A stretch of 64,000 bases of DNA from an alpha proteobacterium AAP38 (GTDB lineage: Bacteria > Pseudomonadota > Alphaproteobacteria > Azospirillales > Azospirillaceae), in contig LJHR01000035.1 in the NCBI GenBank assembly GCA_001296005.1, forward strand, positions 1 to 64,000, read 5' to 3'. The notes beneath the pieces are model-generated. The model was given only the letters and a program-made list of their open reading frames with translations, was not told the origin of the DNA and did no database searches. The translations under genes and the position numbers were made by a program. Positions 60,610 through 64,000 of the stretch are shown in pieces; position 1 is the stretch's first letter, and each line of letters begins with the position of its first letter.

Positions 60610-62538
60610 TTAGAAGAGACGCAGGATCGCCTGCTGGGCCTGGTTGGCCAGCGAGAGGGAGATGGTGCCCAGCTGCTGACGGGTCTGCAACAGCAGCAGG
60701 TTCGCACCTTCCTCGTTCTGGTCAGCCTGGATCAGTTTGTTCGAACCTTCCGTCAGGACGTTGGAGAACTCACTGGTGAAGTTCTCACGCGTCTGGATGA
60801 TGTTCAGGTTCGTCGACAGGGCCTGAGAGGTAGACCGGAGTTTCGCCGTGGCGAAGTCCAGGCTGGACACGGCCTTGTCGATGTCGGCGCGATCCAGGAA
60901 GTTGTTCTGAGCATAGTCGAGGCGCAGGCCCTGACCATCCGTCTGAATATTCTGGGACACAACCGCGATGGTGGAGGTGTTCGCCTCGTTGAACTGCACC
61001 GTCAGGTCGTTCTCGGTGTTGGCATCGGTACGCTGAACCGTGATCAGGTTGTTCGACCGCTGGGCCGAGGCAGCCTGCTTCAAGGTGGCGCTGTCAACTT
61101 CGAAGCGGACCGTACCGCTGTCGAAAGCCAGCGAGTTCTCACCATCCGACAGCTTGCCCGAACCGCGGGCGTTGGCCGCCGAACGTTCGATGGTCACGCC
61201 GTTCAGGTTGGTGGCCGACACCGTCAGATCGACATTCTTTTCGATCGTCGAGGTACCATTACCGCCGGTTCCCAGGTTATCCAGGGCCGTACGGTCGACC
61301 GTGAAGCTCACCACAGTACCCGAGGAGAAGGTGATCGAGATCGCCTTTTCCAGCGTGTTGGTGGAAGTGGCGCCGACATTGAAGCTGACGCCTGTGCCCG
61401 TCGACAGATCCGACCCGATCTCGAAATAGTCGTTAGCGGTGTCGTAGGCGATGTTGAAGCGGGCGCCCGTGCCGTCGGCAGTGGCCAGGGTCGTCGGAGC
61501 CGTCACAGCCGTGGAGCCATCACCACCGAAATCCGTGCTCTTGGCGATTTCGTTGGCCAACTGGCTAGCTACCTGGCGGCGCAGTTCGTCGGGGTTGCGG
61601 GTGACGCCCGCATTGGTGAGATCGTCTGCGGTGACCTTGTAGCTATAGGCCTTACCGTTGACGGTTGCCGTGAAGGTGTCGCCTTCTTCAATCGAGCCGC
61701 TGATCGTGACCCGGGACGTCTGCGGCGTACCTGAGGCGCCGGCAGTGGTGGTGCTTGCCACGGCGGCCTGGGTGTTGTCGAAGAACTTCACCGTCCGGCT
61801 TTCACTGCCCTCGGAGATAACCAGGGTACGCTCACGACCGACATTGCCACGCATCTCGACGCTGACATCGGCGAAGTTGCCGGCAGTGGCGGAGATGGTA
61901 CCCGACACCTTCAGAGAGGCAATACCGCGGGCGGTTTCGGCCTTGGCGATGTCCTCCAGATCGGCGCTGATGGCACCGGTGCCGGAAACACGGATGGAGT
62001 AGGTGTCGGCGCTGACCACGTTGGTGACGCGGCTGTTCGACATGCCCTCGATGGAGTTCACATTGGCGCGGCTGCCGGCAGTGCTGTCCAGCGTCAGGCC
62101 GTTGCCGACCAGAAGGTTCTTGCCCTGATAGCCGCTGTCACGGGCGATCTTGTCGATCTGATCCTTCAGGCGGTTGAACTGCTCGGCCAGCGACTTACGG
62201 GTGGCGACGCTGGCGGCGTCGGTGCCCAGGTTGCCGTAAGCCGTGGTGGTCAAGCCCTTCGCCTGTTCGATCAGGCTCTCGATGGCCGTGATACCCTTGT
62301 CGCCAGCCTGGATCGTGCTGATCGACTGGCCCATGCTTTCCTTCAGCTTGGACAGGTCGGTGGCACGAACGCTGAGGCCCTTGGCCGCGAAGAAGTTGGT
62401 GGGACCGTCAAGGGCAGAGTTGATCTTGTTGCCCGTGGACAGACGGTTCTGAATGCTTTCCACCTGCTTGTTGGTCTTCTGGAGCAGCAGCAGGTTGTTG
62501 CGCATTCCTGCGGTCAACTGAACGTCACTGGTCGACAT
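60610..62538 (-). CDS. fliC: Flagellin with a long variable centre
   Basis: A 642-residue flagellin. The conserved N-terminal D0/D1 region starts at ATG 62538 behind AGGAG (MSTSDVQLTAGMRNNLLLLQ, IQNRLSTGNKINSALDGPTN), and the C-terminal region ends ANQAQQAILRLF with FLDRADIDKAVSSLDFATAK. The middle 400 residues are Ser/Thr/Ala-rich and form the exposed D2/D3 domains, sites usually glycosylated and variable between strains. It is secreted by the flagellar export system. No flaF or flbT lies next to it. The strong terminator shows it is transcribed alone. Confidence 0.95.
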   Translation of the reverse strand: MSTSDVQLTAGMRNNLLLLQKTNKQVESIQNRLSTGNKINSALDGPTNFFAAKGLSVRATDLSKLKESMGQSISTIQAGDKGITAIESLIEQAKGLTTTAYGNLGTDAASVATRKSLAEQFNRLKDQIDKIARDSGYQGKNLLVGNGLTLDSTAGSRANVNSIEGMSNSRVTNVVSADTYSIRVSGTGAISADLEDIAKAETARGIASLKVSGTISATAGNFADVSVEMRGNVGRERTLVISEGSESRTVKFFDNTQAAVASTTTAGASGTPQTSRVTISGSIEEGDTFTATVNGKAYSYKVTADDLTNAGVTRNPDELRRQVASQLANEIAKSTDFGGDGSTAVTAPTTLATADGTGARFNIAYDTANDYFEIGSDLSTGTGVSFNVGATSTNTLEKAISITFSSGTVVSFTVDRTALDNLGTGGNGTSTIEKNVDLTVSATNLNGVTIERSAANARGSGKLSDGENSLAFDSGTVRFEVDSATLKQAASAQRSNNLITVQRTDANTENDLTVQFNEANTSTIAVVSQNIQTDGQGLRLDYAQNNFLDRADIDKAVSSLDFATAKLRSTSQALSTNLNIIQTRENFTSEFSNVLTEGSNKLIQADQNEEGANLLLLQTRQQLGTISLSLANQAQQAILRLF

Positions 62539-63173
62539 GGTATATCTCCTTTTGAGCCGTGAGAGGGGCCGTTTCGGCCCAAATCGATCTCGTGGACTTG
62601 TCAGGAAGGACGTCGCCGTAACCCGTGGAAGACGCCGGGTGCAGTGCATGACCGGCAGTTTCTTGTCGGATCGGGCAATCCGTTTTGCTGATCGCGGTAT
62701 CAGGCTTGCTTGGCTTATCGCCTTAAAGGCTGGTCTGCACCGCTACTCGCTCAACGCCTTGTCCAGAGCTTCGGTCTCTTCCTCCTGAGGGTGAACACGA
62801 TTGGGTTCGACAGGTGATAAGCAGGAAGCGTGCCAAGTTCACAGACGCCCGAAGACCTATACTTAAGAGGTATATTGCAGGGTACACAGAGCCTGAAACG
62901 GCGCATTCTTGCCGCCTTGGGGCCGGTCTGGACGGGGGCTCTGGGCGATTTTTGCCTAGGCAGGCATTTCCTGCCGAGCCCCGGAAACAGGCCAAGGGGG
63001 CAAGGCGGCGGCGGCTTTTGCCGCCTGGAACGGGTTCGCTTAGAGCTGTTTTCGGATGACCGGAAACAGCTCCGGCGGCGATCGCCGCCGCGCGGCACGT
63101 GCAGCGTAAGTCAAGCTGCGGATGCAGCGCCGACGCCTGAGGAAACGAAAAGCTAGAGCGTGGTTCCGGAAAC
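62539..63173. other. 635-bp intergenic region upstream of flagellin, rich in palindromes
   Basis: No convincing coding gene is seen. The flagellin promoter should be here, but neither a clear sigma-54 nor a clear sigma-28 element could be assigned (a GGCGATAA at 62717-62724 resembles a -10 box without a matching -35). The right half holds dyads AGGCGGC/GCCGCCT (63003-63026), GAGCTGTTT/AAACAGCTC (63043-63072) and CGGCGGCGATCGCCGCCG (63073-63090). Confidence 0.5.
63043..63090. repeat. Two adjacent palindromes, extragenic
   Basis: A 13-bp-arm inverted repeat (GAGCTGTTTTCGG/CCGGAAACAGCTC, one mismatch, loop ATGA) abuts an 18-bp perfect palindrome with GCGATCGC at its heart. This form resembles the extragenic palindromes repeated in alphaproteobacterial genomes; only one copy lies in the window. 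Confidence 0.6.
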
Positions 63174-63212
63174 GAAAAAGGGCCGCCCGTCACATCGGAC
63201 GGGCGGCCCTTT
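63174..63212 (-). terminator. Rho-independent terminator after tRNA-Arg
   Basis: GGGCCGCCCGTC/GACGGGCGGCCC (12 bp) with a six-base loop and a minus-strand TTTTTCGTTT run, 13 bases past the tRNA. Confidence 0.92.
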
Positions 63213-63224
63213 CGATCAGATGTT

Positions 63225-63301
63225 TGGCGACCCCAGCAGGATTCGAACCTGCGACCGCTCGCTTAGAAGGCGAGTGCTCTATCCAGCTGAGCTATGGGGC
63301 C
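63225..63301 (-). tRNA. tRNA-Arg (TCT anticodon)
   Basis: Read leftward: acceptor GGCCCCA/TGGGGTC (one G-U pair), D-arm GCTC-...-GAGC, anticodon stem CTCGC/GCGAG with loop CTTCTAA (anticodon TCT), T-arm GCAGG-TTCGAAT-CCTGC and encoded CCA. Seventy-seven bases, intact. Confidence 0.96.
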
Positions 63302-63316
63302 GGATAGGGGAAAGGA

Positions 63317-63622
63317 TCAGAACCGGCCGATGCGCGGACGGTCGGTGCGGAAATTATCCGCGTAATTCTTGGGGATTACCCGGCGTTCCTGCCATTCGGC
63401 GACATCGGCATCCCAACCCTTCTTGGCGACAAAGGCCAATGCTGCCTCCTTGGTCGGGAACTTGACGCGCACCTGGTTCAGCGTGTCGCCGGAGCTGGTC
63501 CAGCCCATCATGGGCTCCGGACGGCGCGGGGTGGCCAGTTCGTATTCCAACACCCAGTCACCGACCTTGCCGCGGCCGGACTGCATGGTGGTCTTGGACG
63601 GCTGGTAAATCCGGACCTTCAT
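63317..63622 (-). CDS. Complex I accessory subunit, NDUFS4-like (ETC complex I subunit)
   Basis: A 101-residue protein with the family pattern MKVRIYQPSKTTMQSGRGKV, WVLEYELATPRRPEPMMGWT, VRVKFPTKEAALAFVAKKGW and the basic end VIPKNYADNFRTDRPRIGRF. In alphaproteobacteria and mitochondria this 18-kDa-type subunit stabilises the N-module of NADH:quinone oxidoreductase. It is encoded away from the nuo operon, as is usual, and stands before tRNA-Arg on the same strand. Confidence 0.95.
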   Translation of the reverse strand: MKVRIYQPSKTTMQSGRGKVGDWVLEYELATPRRPEPMMGWTSSGDTLNQVRVKFPTKEAALAFVAKKGWDADVAEWQERRVIPKNYADNFRTDRPRIGRF

Positions 63623-63767
63623 GGCGAACCCTGTGACTGATGGTTGATGTCATTCATAGCATAACGAGCCTCGCTTGCTACCCCAAGCCCTTGATTTTGT
63701 AAAGGGGGGATTTAGAGTTGATACCATAACAATACAAAAATTAAAACATAATATTAACTCGACTAGA

Positions 63768-63800
63768 TTAAAAAAATAGCCCGAAACTGATCGTTCGGGC
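63768..63800 (-). terminator. Rho-independent terminator of the right-edge gene
   Basis: GCCCGAA/TTCGGGC stem with loop and a seven-base T-run read leftward, 27 bases after the stop codon of the partial gene. Confidence 0.8.
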
Positions 63801-63826
63801 CAGTTAAATTGTAATAATATTACACA

Positions 63827-64000
63827 TTAAATCATCTGCAATTCCATTCTGGAATAAAATGGCTGCGACCCATTATCTGATTGGATTACGGGTTTCACCC
63901 CCTGCCGCAGGTAGTTTTCTCGAATATATTCATATCCAACTTCCTTCGCTGCACCGCCGAGCGTGACATACTCCCTATCGAAGCATTCCAAATCGTCGCG
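63827..64000 (-). CDS. Partial CDS, helix-turn-helix-like C-terminus
   Basis: A frame open from the window edge ends at TAA 63827, giving the last 57 residues: YVTLGGAAKEVGYEYIRENY followed by LRQGVKPVIQSDNGSQPF. The first part has a helix-turn-helix look (alternating small and large residues with GGAAKEVGYEYIREN). The DNA is AT-rich against a high-GC surround, which hints at recent acquisition. A terminator follows. Nothing further can be assigned without the upstream part. Confidence 0.6.
   Translation of the reverse strand, partial: RDDLECFDREYVTLGGAAKEVGYEYIRENYLRQGVKPVIQSDNGSQPFYSRMELQMI

Noticed and set aside
62580-62780. Sigma-54 or sigma-28 promoter for flagellin
   Set aside because: No GG-N10-GC pair of good quality, and the GGCGATAA box lacks a -35 at the right distance.
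62760-62820. Short minus-strand stretch reading EEETEALDKALSE before a stop codon
   Set aside because: It looks like a protein C-terminus but has no start codon between it and an upstream in-frame stop; too little to call a gene or pseudogene.
62723-63193. 156-residue minus-strand ORF upstream of flagellin
   Set aside because: Low-complexity, no ribosome site, spans several palindromes and a terminator zone; no protein-like pattern.

Overview
The window is a high-GC chromosomal segment of an alphaproteobacterium, most likely in the Rhodospirillales/Azospirillaceae neighbourhood (inference). Supporting signs are the alphaproteobacterial flagellin, the PhaR/PHA cluster, a DUF1465 protein, an NDUFS4-like complex I accessory subunit, LexA boxes of the GTTC-N7-GTTC type, a probable ROSE thermometer on a small heat-shock gene, and a truncated MucR-like protein. 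Two tRNA genes are present (CAT at 1500-1574, Arg-TCT at 63225-63301). There is no rRNA, CRISPR array, transposase or prophage block. Almost everything is ordinary chromosomal content, except the AT-rich right edge (63.7-64 kb).

Layout. 0-6 kb: an AsmA-like protein with a Gly/Pro repeat tail that runs off the left edge, a tRNA, a small lipoprotein, a lytic transglycosylase-like protein, a DmdC-like acyl-CoA dehydrogenase, a MucR-like fragment and an ECF sigma factor. 6-12 kb: a GT2 plus GT-C glycosyltransferase pair, a PuuB-like oxidase, a flavin-binding PNPOx-like protein and mscL. 12-16.4 kb: an operon of a 3-keto-glycoside hydrolase (DUF1080), a gluconate-2-dehydrogenase subunit-3-like protein and a GMC oxidoreductase. 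It is separated by a cluster of palindromic sites from a divergent spore-coat-U-like secreted protein, which is followed by a 25-residue membrane peptide. 16.4-25.2 kb: prfC, a DEAD-box helicase with an RGG-like tail, two tandem TPR/TonB-C proteins (the first with a possible c-di-GMP riboswitch leader) and glgP.

25-41 kb: a PhoD-like phosphatase, a TPR-methyltransferase, a lytic transglycosylase, an EamA transporter, rlmJ, a CheZ-like phosphatase, DUF1465, hsp20, prpE, and an envelope block read leftward (EnvC-like activator, CtpA protease, divergent polysaccharide deacetylase). 40-47 kb: a PhaC-like synthase and its partner, phaR, and an RND efflux pair. 47-54 kb: purEK, family-5 uracil-DNA glycosylase, a LexA-box-controlled 32-residue membrane protein, a PAS protein, a solute-binding protein, an alpha/beta-hydrolase-OsmC fusion and a NUDIX hydrolase. 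54-60.5 kb: a sulfur and amino-acid group (cysK, AlaX editing protein, sseA, GNAT, metC, hisI). 60.5-64 kb: flagellin, tRNA-Arg, the NDUFS4-like subunit and a broken-off CDS in AT-rich DNA.

Most notable signals. First, a divergent pair of perfect LexA boxes sits on the promoter of a 32-residue single-pass membrane protein at 49686-49784, an arrangement that recalls SOS-induced division inhibitors such as Caulobacter SidA. Second, four TTGCA/TGCAA dyads lie between the 3-keto-sugar operon and the coat-U gene. Third, a c-di-GMP-I-like leader precedes a secreted TPR/TonB-C gene. Start codons, RNA folds and regulators below are reasoned by eye from the sequence; no similarity searches or folding programs were run.
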